Of a stretch of 64,000 nucleotides of DNA, positions 51,672 through 60,261 are shown in pieces. The DNA comes from Bacillota bacterium (GTDB lineage Bacteria > Bacillota > Clostridia > Christensenellales > UBA1242), in NCBI GenBank assembly GCA_009784555.1, contig WRBO01000001.1, positions 48,758 to 112,757 on the forward strand. The letters run 5' to 3'. How positions within the stretch are numbered: position 1 is the stretch's first letter; the number at the start of each line of letters is the position of its first letter. Position numbers and translations under genes: made by a program. The notes under the pieces were generated by a model that was given only the letters and a program-made list of their open reading frames with translations, was not told the origin of the DNA and did not search any database.

Positions 51672-51814
51672 AGTGATAAATATACTATAACAACGGCGAA
51701 ATGACAACCTATGCGGGTGGCGGTATCAAGTATGAAAAACACGCATAGCGCAATAGCATTTTTACATACCCAATATTGACTATTTCCCGACATGGTTGTA
51801 TAATTATATTATAT
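51672..51814. promoter_or_regulatory. Divergent promoters between helicase-nuclease and methyltransferase genes
   Basis: Plus strand: TTGACT (51776-51781), 17 nt, TATAAT (51799-51804), 10 nt to the ATG at 51815. Minus strand: TTGTCA, 17 nt, TATATT (about 51679-51684 in plus coordinates), 7 nt to the helicase ATG. The two units thus start from a common 143-bp region. Confidence 0.7.
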
Positions 51815-52543
51815 ATGGGTGACATGGCTATGACATATGATTCAACAAATCCACCATCAGTGTACAGCGGGAAGACAAGGCAAAGCCGTGCAAGTTCCAC
51901 CCCTATGTCTTTGCTTGGCACCAACACCACAACATACAGAACCCCGATTGGCCCGAATACCCCATCCACAAAGAACGAACAAATAGAGGCATTGTTCGCG
52001 CGATTTACAAGCAGTCTGGGATTTCAAACGGCGTTGGATTTGGGATGTGACGATGGCATGACTTCCATCCAATTGGCAAAGCAAATGCGCCAAGTAACGG
52101 GAATCGACAAGAGCCAGCAAAACATAGGATTGGCACGTATGCGTGCGTTTGACCTGGGCCTTGACCACCGGACGAACTTTGTCGTCGGTGACGAATTGGA
52201 CGAGCAATTATTAAGTAACTTTCGCGCCGACGTTGCGATATTCGACCCACGACATGTAAAGCACAATCGTTACAACATGGGAATACAATATCCCCAAGGC
52301 TTTGCATCGACCGTAAAGAATTTGATTTTCGACGGTTACGGCAGCATAGCCGCCAGCCGTGCGGCCAAAAACATTATCGTGCGTTGCCCTATTTCAATCG
52401 ACATGTCGATGTTAGAGCCATTGGGCCCATGTTTGATACAAAACGTTATTTGTGAAAACGCACGCGAGCTCTCCCACCGCAACGCATATTTCATCAAAGA
52501 CATGAAAGAAACCACCGAAGTTGATTCACGAATTGAACTATAG
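51815..52543 (+). CDS. TGS1-like methyltransferase paralogue 1
   Basis: 242 residues. After a Ser/Thr-rich disordered N-terminus (about 1-55) comes a Rossmann methyltransferase fold: ALDLGCDDGMTSIQLAKQM (motif I), TGIDKSQQNIGLARMRAFDLGL (motif II), FVVGDELDE (III) and AIFDPRH (IV). The GxTSIQLAK helix and the order of blocks recall the trimethylguanosine-synthase family (PF09445), but the SPPW motif that stacks on the cap base is FDPRH here. Promoter TTGACT/TATAAT lies directly upstream. Substrate unknown; this copy may be regulatory. Confidence 0.6.
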   Translation: MGDMAMTYDSTNPPSVYSGKTRQSRASSTPMSLLGTNTTTYRTPIGPNTPSTKNEQIEALFARFTSSLGFQTALDLGCDDGMTSIQLAKQMRQVTGIDKSQQNIGLARMRAFDLGLDHRTNFVVGDELDEQLLSNFRADVAIFDPRHVKHNRYNMGIQYPQGFASTVKNLIFDGYGSIAASRAAKNIIVRCPISIDMSMLEPLGPCLIQNVICENARELSHRNAYFIKDMKETTEVDSRIEL

Positions 52544-52572
52544 TGTATGATAATCCCGCATAGTTTACGGGG

Positions 52573-53298
52573 GTGTTTTCTATATCCGATATTGACTATG
52601 GGTTTGGCGACCTGTATAATAGTACGATTGTGAATGAAACCCAAAGGGCTTTTGACCCGATAAAAAAACGACGTTCCCAAAGCGTGCTCATCCATGGTGG
52701 GGACAAGGCATTGGACATTTCATATTTCGAGCGTTCGGCGGCACAATTCGCAAAGTTTATTAGTGGGTTGGGATTTCACACGGCATTGGAATTATGTTGC
52801 AATGTTGGGATGACATCCATCCAAATGGCGAAATTCATGAAGATGGTTCGCGGAATTGATAATGACGAGGGACGTATCGAGGCCGCGCGCCAAAACGCAA
52901 GGCTGTTCGGTGTCGAGGACAAAACGGAATTCATTTGCGGTAACGTGTTGGACGAGGGATTATTGCGCCGATATAAAAATGAAAACAGCATCGCGGTTTA
53001 CGACCCGGGTTGGCGTAAATTAATCAACGGCGAATACAAAATGGATAACCCGTTTGCCGAGAGCATCGACGAAACAACACCAAGCATTCGCGAGGGTGTT
53101 CAAAAAATCCGTAAATGTGTAACCAACAACATCGTGGTTCGATGTCCGCCGAATTTCACACGCGAAATGTTAGAAGAATTGGGCCCATGCCTTATCCAAT
53201 CGGTTGTTAACCAAGAGGGCCAGTTAAAACACAAGAACGCGTTCTACCTGCCCAGAACGAACAAAACCGCCGAGTTCCAAACCCAGTTCGAGATGTAA
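52573..53298 (+). CDS. TGS1-like methyltransferase paralogue 2
   Basis: 241 residues, clearly paralogous to the preceding gene. Motifs: ALELCCNVGMTSIQMAKFM, RGIDNDEGRIEAARQNARLFGVEDKTEFICGN-like motif II-III region, and VYDPGW where TGS1 has SPPW; the Trp that would stack on a guanine is kept. The end, KCVTNNIVVRCPPN and KHKNAFYLP, also follows TGS1. GTG start at 52573 with ACGGGG before it; TATGAT or TAGTTT upstream may give it its own promoter. Bacterial TGS1-fold proteins are uncharacterised, so an RNA substrate is inferred. Confidence 0.62.
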   Translation: MFSISDIDYGFGDLYNSTIVNETQRAFDPIKKRRSQSVLIHGGDKALDISYFERSAAQFAKFISGLGFHTALELCCNVGMTSIQMAKFMKMVRGIDNDEGRIEAARQNARLFGVEDKTEFICGNVLDEGLLRRYKNENSIAVYDPGWRKLINGEYKMDNPFAESIDETTPSIREGVQKIRKCVTNNIVVRCPPNFTREMLEELGPCLIQSVVNQEGQLKHKNAFYLPRTNKTAEFQTQFEM

Positions 53299-53301
53299 TA
53301 A

Positions 53302-53325
53302 AAAAAGAGCTCTAGAGGCTCTTTT
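53302..53325. terminator. Bidirectional terminator
   Basis: AAAAAGAGC, a 7-nt loop, GCTCTTTTT. It serves the methyltransferase gene on the plus strand and overlaps the end of the lysR-type gene on the minus strand. Confidence 0.85.
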
Positions 53326-54223
53326 TCTTTTCTTCGGCAAATTTGACCAACTCCTCAACAAACACGCGGGTGGCCATACTGGCCCCCATTTTGCTGACCA
53401 TTACGTTCAGTGGTGTTGTAGGCAACTCGCGCTCAAAACCCAGGGCGACCAGGTTATCGACATTCGCATGCGCCAAACATTCCTTTACATCGTAACCTAC
53501 ACCCATTCCGCGGTTGACCAAGGCGAACAGGAGTTCACTTGTCCCCGCCTCTATCGCGGGCTTCAATTCAACGCCCAGGTGTTTGGATAACTCTTCGCTG
53601 ATGAATGTTTTTGAATCGATAAACACCAACGGCAAATCCATCAAGTTCTCCATGGTCAGGGTCGTGCCCAAACCGTTTTGTTTAACAAAGTCACGCGATG
53701 CAAAAAACGTCAGCGGCAGGTCAGCCAGCTTTCGCACAATCATATTATCATCACGGTGGGTTTTGGCCATATCAACGACAACATCCAGGTCATGTATCTC
53801 GGCCATGCCGAACAACTCTGCCCTTTTGCGTGTTACAATTTCCAATTTAATTTGCGGGTATTTTTCCTTGAATTCACAAAGGAAGTCCAACAAGATGTAA
53901 CTGGCCACGAATGACTTGCACCCGATACGCAGGGTCGTTGCCTGTAACTCGGCATCATTGGCAAGCAGGTCTTCGGCATACGAAATTTCAAACATTGCCT
54001 TTTTAATATGCGGATATATATCGGTTGCAACTCGGGTTGGTTTCAAGCCCCGCGGGTGCGCGATGAACAGCTTTGTGTTTAACTCGCTCTCCAATGATTT
54101 AATGTTGCGACTGACGGCCGTTTGCCCTATGTGCAAAACGCGCGAGGCCGCCTGGGTGCTGCCACTCTCAAAAACGGCCAGGAAAGATTTGTAAAGACTC
54201 AAATTAGTGTTTGACAATCTCAT
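53312..54223 (-). CDS. LysR-family transcriptional regulator
   Basis: 303 residues. The N-terminal winged helix-turn-helix reads LYKSFLAVFESGSTQAASRVLHIGQTAVSRNIKSLE, and the rest is a periplasmic-binding-protein-like effector domain (LRIGCKSFVASYILL...). The ATG at 54223 (MRLSNTNLSLYKSF) has AGGGGT upstream; the longer frame begins inside a terminator-like hairpin. No obvious target stands divergently within 180 bp other than a TPR-YkvI unit. Effector unknown. Confidence 0.9.
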   Translation of the reverse strand: MRLSNTNLSLYKSFLAVFESGSTQAASRVLHIGQTAVSRNIKSLESELNTKLFIAHPRGLKPTRVATDIYPHIKKAMFEISYAEDLLANDAELQATTLRIGCKSFVASYILLDFLCEFKEKYPQIKLEIVTRKRAELFGMAEIHDLDVVVDMAKTHRDDNMIVRKLADLPLTFFASRDFVKQNGLGTTLTMENLMDLPLVFIDSKTFISEELSKHLGVELKPAIEAGTSELLFALVNRGMGVGYDVKECLAHANVDNLVALGFERELPTTPLNVMVSKMGASMATRVFVEELVKFAEEKKKSL

Positions 54224-54243
54224 GTACTCTACCCCTTTTATAT

Positions 54244-54290
54244 AAAAAATGCGCGCCCAGCGCACGTCAAGGACGTGTGCCGCATTTTTT
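54244..54290 (-). terminator. Large hairpin in the leader of the lysR-type gene
   Basis: On the minus strand AAAAAATGCG and CGCATTTTTT frame an inner stem GCACACGTC/GACGTGCGC. It is terminator-like in both directions and lies 21 nt upstream of the regulator start, so it could attenuate that gene or stop a transcript from the left. The rest of 54291-54409 shows no gene. Confidence 0.6.
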
Positions 54291-54409
54291 GGACATTAAT
54301 GAATCCAAAAAATTATATTGAAATATCTGCGATATTTCCTTGGGTCATAATAACTATAGTATAGCAAACAAGCACATATATTGCAAGACTTTTTGTCATA
54401 TCCATAGTT

Positions 54410-54751
54410 GTGGAAACCCCTGCAATTGATTTGGTCGAATTTTACATTTCGCGCGCCGAGATATTCTATCGGTCTGGCCAGGCGGCCCATGCCATCCGCG
54501 AGGCCGAGACCGCCCTGTCGTTATGTCGCAAACCGTGGCAAGAAGAAAAACGGACGGCGATACGCATATTCATCGCGCGGGCATACGCGCGTGACGGGGA
54601 TTTTGCGCGCAGCAACAAAAAGTACCGCGAATTAATCAGCGACCGTATTTTCATCCCGCCCATCGTGATGGGATTGATGCATAACAACTTGCGATTGGGT
54701 GCGGACGAAAAGGTCTATCGGAACATCACCCTGATGAGGTTGTTTACATGA
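54410..54751 (+). CDS. Small TPR-like protein
   Basis: 113 residues. Two helix-turn-helix repeats of TPR type are readable: VEFYISRAEIFYRSGQAAHAIREAETALSL-like (about 7-37) and IRIFIARAYARDGDFARSNKKYREL-like (about 49-75). GTG start at 54410 by frame; no Shine-Dalgarno is evident. The stop overlaps the next start (ATGA at 54748), so it is coupled to the YkvI-like membrane protein. Role unknown. Confidence 0.6.
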   Translation: METPAIDLVEFYISRAEIFYRSGQAAHAIREAETALSLCRKPWQEEKRTAIRIFIARAYARDGDFARSNKKYRELISDRIFIPPIVMGLMHNNLRLGADEKVYRNITLMRLFT

Positions 54752-55665
54752 TTGGATTGGCGTTTTTAATTATCAGTTCGATTATCGGCGCGGGGTTCGC
54801 ATCTGGGGCCGAGATTTTGTCGTTTTTCGGCAACAGCCCCCTGTCCATATGGTTGATTGCGTCTTTGGTTGGGTTGGCGCTATTTGCCCTGATGGGCGTT
54901 ACATTGTATTTGGTAAACGTTGGATTTGTTCCGCCGCGGGTTGTCTTTGTGCCGATTTATTTCGCGTTCTTTGTCGCGATGACCGCGGGGTTAAATTCCC
55001 TGGTTGGTGTTTGGGGGTCGGTGATTGCGTTGGCAACATGTATCGTAATTGTTACGCGCGGGTTTGAACGCCTCATAAAATTCAACACATATGTGATAGG
55101 ATTCGTTTTGATTGTGTTGATTGTCGTAACGGTGCCGAACATCCAACCGACGGCGGGCGGTGACGGTGGGACGCGTGTTGTGCTGTATGCGGGGCTGAAT
55201 TGCCTACTGTTCCCTGTCCTGTCGCGTGCGCGAAAGAAATACTCCACGCGCGACGTTTTAATTGCCTGTGCAATGGCATGCGGGGTTTTGGCACTATTTG
55301 TCATGTTGATGTTGGGCGCGCTGCCCCGCGATTATGCGCATGACATGCCGATATTGGGATTGGGCGGCGGAATGTATTTTGTCGTATATGCGGCGGTGTT
55401 CCTGTCTGTATTCTCGTCACAATTTATATCTTTGTTCAACATTGACCAATCGATAGGAATTGAAAAAGCACACCGCGTGGGCGTGCTTTCCATTATTTGT
55501 GTTTTGGCCTTTTGCGCGTCATTGGTTGGGTTCACGTACATCATCGACCGTGTCTATCCGTTGATTGGCGCTTTTGTGGTTATTTTTTTGTGCGGGGCTT
55601 GCGTCCATCATTTGATTTTTCGACAAATGTTGCGGCGTCAAAATCGGTTGCGGGCGCTTCGGTGA
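54748..55665 (+). CDS. YkvI-family membrane protein
   Basis: 305 residues with about ten hydrophobic helices. The N-terminal IISSIIGAGFASGAEILSFFG is the signature of the YkvI family, which resembles APC/LeuT-fold transporters; the substrate is unknown. Translationally coupled to the TPR protein. Its last 86 bp overlap the 3' end of the yajC-like gene on the other strand. Confidence 0.82.
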   Translation: MIGLAFLIISSIIGAGFASGAEILSFFGNSPLSIWLIASLVGLALFALMGVTLYLVNVGFVPPRVVFVPIYFAFFVAMTAGLNSLVGVWGSVIALATCIVIVTRGFERLIKFNTYVIGFVLIVLIVVTVPNIQPTAGGDGGTRVVLYAGLNCLLFPVLSRARKKYSTRDVLIACAMACGVLALFVMLMLGALPRDYAHDMPILGLGGGMYFVVYAAVFLSVFSSQFISLFNIDQSIGIEKAHRVGVLSIICVLAFCASLVGFTYIIDRVYPLIGAFVVIFLCGACVHHLIFRQMLRRQNRLRALR

Positions 55666-56002
55666 TTTCTGGTGTTGGCTCTGGTGCCGCAACTACTGGC
55701 GTGTTGGTCATTGCCTCGTCCATGATTGCCATGATTGCCTGGACGTCATATAAAACGAAACTAACGCGGTCGTGGTGGCCGGTTTCCAACAAAACGGTGC
55801 GCAGGGTTGCGTTTTCCTCGCGAATTTCGCGGATACGTCCGATGACACCCGCAACGGTCTTTACGCGCATCCCGGGGCGCAAACGGTCAATCATACGTGC
55901 CTGTTCATCCACCATGCGGCGACGGTTCCGTGTTTGCAAAAACATCATCAGAACCAAAAATCCAATCAACACCCCCATTAAAATTGCTGTACCCAAATCC
56001 AT
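55580..56002 (-). CDS. yajC: YajC-like preprotein translocase subunit
   Basis: 140 residues. One N-terminal transmembrane helix (about 6-23) ending FLQTRNRRRM, then LRPGMRVKTVAGVIGRIREIREENATLRTVLLETGHHDRVSFVLYDV-type YajC beta domain, and a disordered Pro/Ala/Glu tail (about 100-140). YajC associates with SecDF. AAAGGAGAG precedes the ATG. The neighbouring secD/secF genes are absent. The tail-coding part overlaps the YkvI gene in antisense. Confidence 0.85.
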   Translation of the reverse strand: MDLGTAILMGVLIGFLVLMMFLQTRNRRRMVDEQARMIDRLRPGMRVKTVAGVIGRIREIREENATLRTVLLETGHHDRVSFVLYDVQAIMAIMDEAMTNTPVVAAPEPTPEITEAPATDFDAATFVEKSNDGRKPRTKK

Positions 56003-56129
56003 AAATTACTCTCCTTTTTCGATTTATCATTTTCGCACCCAATGCCACATTTGTCAAGGTATTAACCGAACGCAATGTTTTTGACTTTGTCGCCAACAAA
56101 ATGTAATTTGGATATATAGAGGAGAACAA

Positions 56130-57248
56130 ATGAAAAATAAATCAATGAAAAGTTTTTCCGTGTTAATTGTTGCGTTGTTTGCCGCGGTTGTTTTGGTTGG
56201 GTGTTCGGGTCGTGATTATGGCGAACCCCCATCTTGGTACGGCCAAGAGCCCCCGTCATGGTATGACCAAACCCCGCCCGATTGGTGGCAGGAATCCGCC
56301 CCGGATTGGTGGGAAGACCGAAACAATCCACCGCCATGGCATGGGCAAAATCCACCCGCATGGTGGGATGTCGAAACTGGCCTGCCCGAATGGGACGGTG
56401 TTGGGGTTCCGTCTTGGTGGGATATTGAAAACAATAGACCATATTGGTATGAGGTGGAGCCGCCCGCATGGTGGAGAATTAGCCGTGCAGGTGCCGAGCT
56501 AATTGAATATCTAGGGAACAAATACAGCGAAAATTTTGTGGTAATATCTGGCACACTTGTAGTTAACGCAGGCCCTGACTTCAGCCCTACGGTACAATTC
56601 TATGGATTTCACATTTCTCCTGTAGCTAACAAGAATATAATCTTCCCTGCAAGTGTGCATTATGCTGATTCTACACAAACAAATTTCAATTTCTTTGATG
56701 ACTATTCAATTGCACTTTTGTACCACGATATTGCAAAAATCAGAGCAGAGGTTTCGCCCCATATAAACATTCATTGGTTTTTCCCTGAAGAACACGAGCC
56801 ACTTGGTGTGGTATTAATTGAAATCGAGTTGCAAGCTCACTGGCCCTTTCATCCGAACAATTTGGGCAACCAAAATGTGATTTTATCTGATTTCCATCAG
56901 CCTGCCAGTCTTTTATATGATTTGAAAAGGTTTCTTTACGATAATGCGGAGAGATATAAGTTGCGGCAGGCCAATGGCGACTGGATGTCTCTTCCCAACA
57001 TTCACGTCCGTTTTGGATATCCGCGCACACCAGCCCAATGGAATCAACAAATGGTTTCCGTTTCCATCCTTAACGCAGAACGTTTAGCCAATGCATATAA
57101 CTGGGAAGATTATTCCCACATGCTTGATTACACACGCGACCAATTTATAGAGGCTTTTGCCCAAATTCTGTATGATGTTTACGGTACATGGGATATATTG
57201 TGGGGCGATGTTCATGGGTTTGAACACAGATATATCAAACTGAAATAG
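56130..57248 (+). CDS. Lipoprotein with a Trp/Pro-rich PPxWW repeat
   Basis: 372 residues. Signal peptide with lipobox LVGC (Cys25) followed by ten tandem 8-12-residue units of the form PPxWW or PPxWY (for example EPPSWY, TPPDWW, NPPAWW) over residues about 30-115, with roughly twenty Trp. The remaining 255 residues form a globular domain of unknown family. GAGGAG precedes the ATG. The repeat part has the local G+C-rich codon style while the rest is A/T-rich, so the gene looks mosaic. It is 29 nt upstream of the subtilase and probably co-transcribed. Confidence 0.75.
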   Translation: MKNKSMKSFSVLIVALFAAVVLVGCSGRDYGEPPSWYGQEPPSWYDQTPPDWWQESAPDWWEDRNNPPPWHGQNPPAWWDVETGLPEWDGVGVPSWWDIENNRPYWYEVEPPAWWRISRAGAELIEYLGNKYSENFVVISGTLVVNAGPDFSPTVQFYGFHISPVANKNIIFPASVHYADSTQTNFNFFDDYSIALLYHDIAKIRAEVSPHINIHWFFPEEHEPLGVVLIEIELQAHWPFHPNNLGNQNVILSDFHQPASLLYDLKRFLYDNAERYKLRQANGDWMSLPNIHVRFGYPRTPAQWNQQMVSVSILNAERLANAYNWEDYSHMLDYTRDQFIEAFAQILYDVYGTWDILWGDVHGFEHRYIKLK

Positions 57249-57277
57249 CCTAGTAATTTAACAAAGGAGCCTTTTGA

Positions 57278-59191
57278 ATGAAAATATTTTGTGTGATGGC
57301 ATGTATGGTTTTCTGTTTACCAACTTTTTTATACAATTCATATAACCCTGACGTTTTTCCAAACGATGTATTAACATATGTCGAACAAAGGTTTGGGCAA
57401 ACAAACGAGAGAAGAATTCGCAACACAGTAACAATCTACGACGATTTCACCGACGATAAAATCATCATTGTATTAAATCGCAAAGAAAGTTTACGCTTCG
57501 GAACATTGACTCCCGAAGATTTCCCAGAATTTCAATTTGCCGAGGTTAATTGCATAACCCCAGGCTTTGACTTAGCACAACATCACGCAGAGTCGATTGC
57601 TTCACGAAACAGGCGTAACCTTGAACAAATTTATGGTGACACATGGCAAGTCAATTTAGGTAACTTCAGAAGAATTATAAGTTTGACATTAGAGGAGCCA
57701 AGCAAAGAAAACGTAATAACAGCCATACATGCACTAGAACAACGAAACGATATCATCAGTGCCGAACCAAATGTATATGCGAAATTAGCCACAAGTCCAA
57801 ATACAGAGATAGCTACATCACCAACTGGTACTGGCCAATGGAACTTGGATAGAATCAATGTATCACAGGCTTGGTCATCTTTTACAACTGGCTCCCCTGA
57901 TGTTGTTGTGGGTGTTATGGACACTGGTATTGACCCACGACACCCTGCCTTGTTGGGTCGTGTTCGTGATGATTTATCAGATAGTTTTGCTGCACCACAT
58001 CAAAACCCACTGTCTGACTCCAATGGCCATGGAACATGGACAACGGGAGTAATAGCTGCACATGGTGTTGGTGTCGCCCCTAATGTTAGGTTTTCTTCAC
58101 TCCGTGTTTTTAGGCTCAACCCTCACACTCAATTTTGGGAGGCGCCAGTCGCATCTGTTGTCAGCGCATTAAATTTTGCAACATCCAACCAAATCCCTAT
58201 ATTGAACTTCAGTGTTAACACGGCTTGGGAAAATCCTGCTATTTCTCTTGCGCAAGCCGTCCAAAATTTCCCTGGCCTATTCGTGGTATCGGCAGGCAAT
58301 CACGGTTTTAACCTTGACGCTCGCAACAACTATCCTGCAAACTATGCACGTATATTTGATAATGTTATCTCGGTTGGAGCAACAGACAGCAACGACCGAC
58401 GCTCAATTTGGGGTGGAGAGAGTTCTAATTTTGGACACCAGACAGTTTCTGTCTTTGCACCTAGCAGTGTCAGAACCACCCACACAGGAGGTTCAGGATA
58501 CGTCACATACACGGGCACATCGGCCGCCGCGCCACATGTGGCGGGTGTTGCCGCATTGCTGTTGTCGAATAACCCAAACATCACCCCACGTGAAATGAAA
58601 GATGCCATTTTGAACGGTGCCGATACCATAACAATATCAACACCAATTGGCAACCAAGTTGTCCGACGCTTGAACGCATATGGGGCATTGCGTGAACTTA
58701 ATCCGATTGTCCTACCCAACTACGTTGATGTTGTTTTGACCGCGTCGATGATAAATTTGGAAAATTTCATGGGGAACGAATTTTTGGGCGAGTTGTGCAA
58801 CATTTTAATGCAAGATGGTTTCCTGCCAAGCATCCTTATGCAAATTACTATTAACGTCCCCCGCCACTTTTACAATCAATGGGGCGGCGGCTATGTCCAT
58901 AATAATATGGACATGTTATTTAACATCCCCGAACTATGGGGTGTTCCCCAAATAGATTTCCTGGGCAATACAACAAGCAACGATTACATCCATTTTGGAA
59001 TAATTAACATCTTCGAGAGTAATTCGTTCATATGTGTCTTGGGCACAGGGGTTGCAACAATATACGGCACCGTATTCGTATTCGAGGCGTACTATGTAAT
59101 TGAATTTTTCATCCCTGAAATGGCTCATATTTTTCCCGTGTTCTTTGGCGAGGGGTATTTTGACGTTCATTGGCGACTTGATGCGCTCTGA
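57278..59191 (+). CDS. Secreted subtilisin-like serine protease
   Basis: 637 residues. A signal peptide (about 1-22), an inhibitor-like propeptide (about 30-170) and an S8 catalytic domain are visible: Asp in GVMDTGIDPRHP (about 215), His in NGHGTWTTGV (about 250), Asn in VSAGNHG, and Ser in GTSAAAPHVAG (about 415). Residues about 490-637 form an extra C-terminal domain I do not recognise, with no cell-wall anchor. AAAGGAG precedes the ATG. The middle of the gene is A/T-rich relative to neighbours, suggesting transfer together with the lipoprotein gene. It could process surface proteins or degrade external peptides. Confidence 0.92.
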   Translation: MKIFCVMACMVFCLPTFLYNSYNPDVFPNDVLTYVEQRFGQTNERRIRNTVTIYDDFTDDKIIIVLNRKESLRFGTLTPEDFPEFQFAEVNCITPGFDLAQHHAESIASRNRRNLEQIYGDTWQVNLGNFRRIISLTLEEPSKENVITAIHALEQRNDIISAEPNVYAKLATSPNTEIATSPTGTGQWNLDRINVSQAWSSFTTGSPDVVVGVMDTGIDPRHPALLGRVRDDLSDSFAAPHQNPLSDSNGHGTWTTGVIAAHGVGVAPNVRFSSLRVFRLNPHTQFWEAPVASVVSALNFATSNQIPILNFSVNTAWENPAISLAQAVQNFPGLFVVSAGNHGFNLDARNNYPANYARIFDNVISVGATDSNDRRSIWGGESSNFGHQTVSVFAPSSVRTTHTGGSGYVTYTGTSAAAPHVAGVAALLLSNNPNITPREMKDAILNGADTITISTPIGNQVVRRLNAYGALRELNPIVLPNYVDVVLTASMINLENFMGNEFLGELCNILMQDGFLPSILMQITINVPRHFYNQWGGGYVHNNMDMLFNIPELWGVPQIDFLGNTTSNDYIHFGIINIFESNSFICVLGTGVATIYGTVFVFEAYYVIEFFIPEMAHIFPVFFGEGYFDVHWRLDAL

Positions 59192-59199
59192 AACTGACC

Positions 59200-60261
59200 T
59201 TATGAAAAATTAAACTCGCGCAGGTTATCGCGCATGAACAATTCGCCAAAACATGTCAGAGGGTTGATACCGTGGTGAACAATGCGGTAAACCGTTTCCG
59301 TGATTGGCATGGATACATTGTACTTTTTGGCAAGGTTATGCAGGGCCAACGACGTGCCAACACCCTCGGCCAACGGCAGGCGCAGTTCGCGGGCCAACTC
59401 GACGGGCGGAGGGGTCTTTTTCAAGCCAGGATTTTGTTGCAGGTATGTTATCAACGCCTCGCCGAATCGGCGGTTGTTGCTGTTACGGCTAAACAATGTT
59501 GCCTCAAAATCGCCCAAGTGCGACAGGCCATACGCCGTCATCTTCTTGCCACCCATTGCAACGATTAATTTTGAAACCTCGTATGCCCCGCGCGCCATCA
59601 ATGCGCCCTTCAAACTGACCATATTCGCACCGTCCAATATCCCCGCGCCAATACCCAACACGTTTTTCGCGGCCGCACCCAATTCGGTACCAATTAAATC
59701 TTCGCCCACGTACAACTTCATTATCGGCGATTTGAAACTCTCGGCGATGTGTTCAACGGTTTTCGTGTGTTCGCCGTCCACAATCATAACGCCCGGTTGG
59801 TCATTCAAAAATTCCTCGATATGACCGGGGCCAACCCATACACAGATACTGTGCCGTGCGCGCGCATCAGCGGCATTCAATTCACGTCGCAAAAGTTGCG
59901 ACAGAGTTTCGTTGGTTTCCTCGTCAATGCCCTTCATACAAAGGATAAAGGTCTTTTCACCCGCGCTCGTTGCCAACGCCGCCGCGATTTTCGACGACAG
60001 GTCGCGCATTCCCTGGGCACTTATAATAATGTATACATAATCACTGGCCGCAAGGACACCCGCCAAATCGGATGACGTTTGCACATTATCGGGCAGCTCC
60101 CAAAATCCGTTCTTGCGTGTTGTCGCCAACGATTGGTACATCGGGTCGTCGTCGCGGCCCCACATTGTAACGTTGTTTCCTAACTTTGTTGATTGATACC
60201 ACGCGTGACAAGACGCCCATCGGCCACAGCCCAAAATGGTTATGTTAATTGGTTTGTTCAT
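59200..60261 (-). CDS. gpsA: NAD(P)H-dependent glycerol-3-phosphate dehydrogenase
   Basis: 353 residues. It makes sn-glycerol 3-phosphate for phospholipids. The cofactor loop ILGCGRWASCHAW (about residue 9) replaces the usual GxGxWG by GCGRWA; catalytic Lys is in FILCMKGID and later in LGAAAKNVLGIGAG; the C-terminal helical domain includes HLGDFEATLFSRNSNNRRFGE. GGGAGAG precedes the ATG. It is the last gene of ruvA-ruvB-gpsA. Confidence 0.88.
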   Translation of the reverse strand: MNKPINITILGCGRWASCHAWYQSTKLGNNVTMWGRDDDPMYQSLATTRKNGFWELPDNVQTSSDLAGVLAASDYVYIIISAQGMRDLSSKIAAALATSAGEKTFILCMKGIDEETNETLSQLLRRELNAADARARHSICVWVGPGHIEEFLNDQPGVMIVDGEHTKTVEHIAESFKSPIMKLYVGEDLIGTELGAAAKNVLGIGAGILDGANMVSLKGALMARGAYEVSKLIVAMGGKKMTAYGLSHLGDFEATLFSRNSNNRRFGEALITYLQQNPGLKKTPPPVELARELRLPLAEGVGTSLALHNLAKKYNVSMPITETVYRIVHHGINPLTCFGELFMRDNLREFNFS

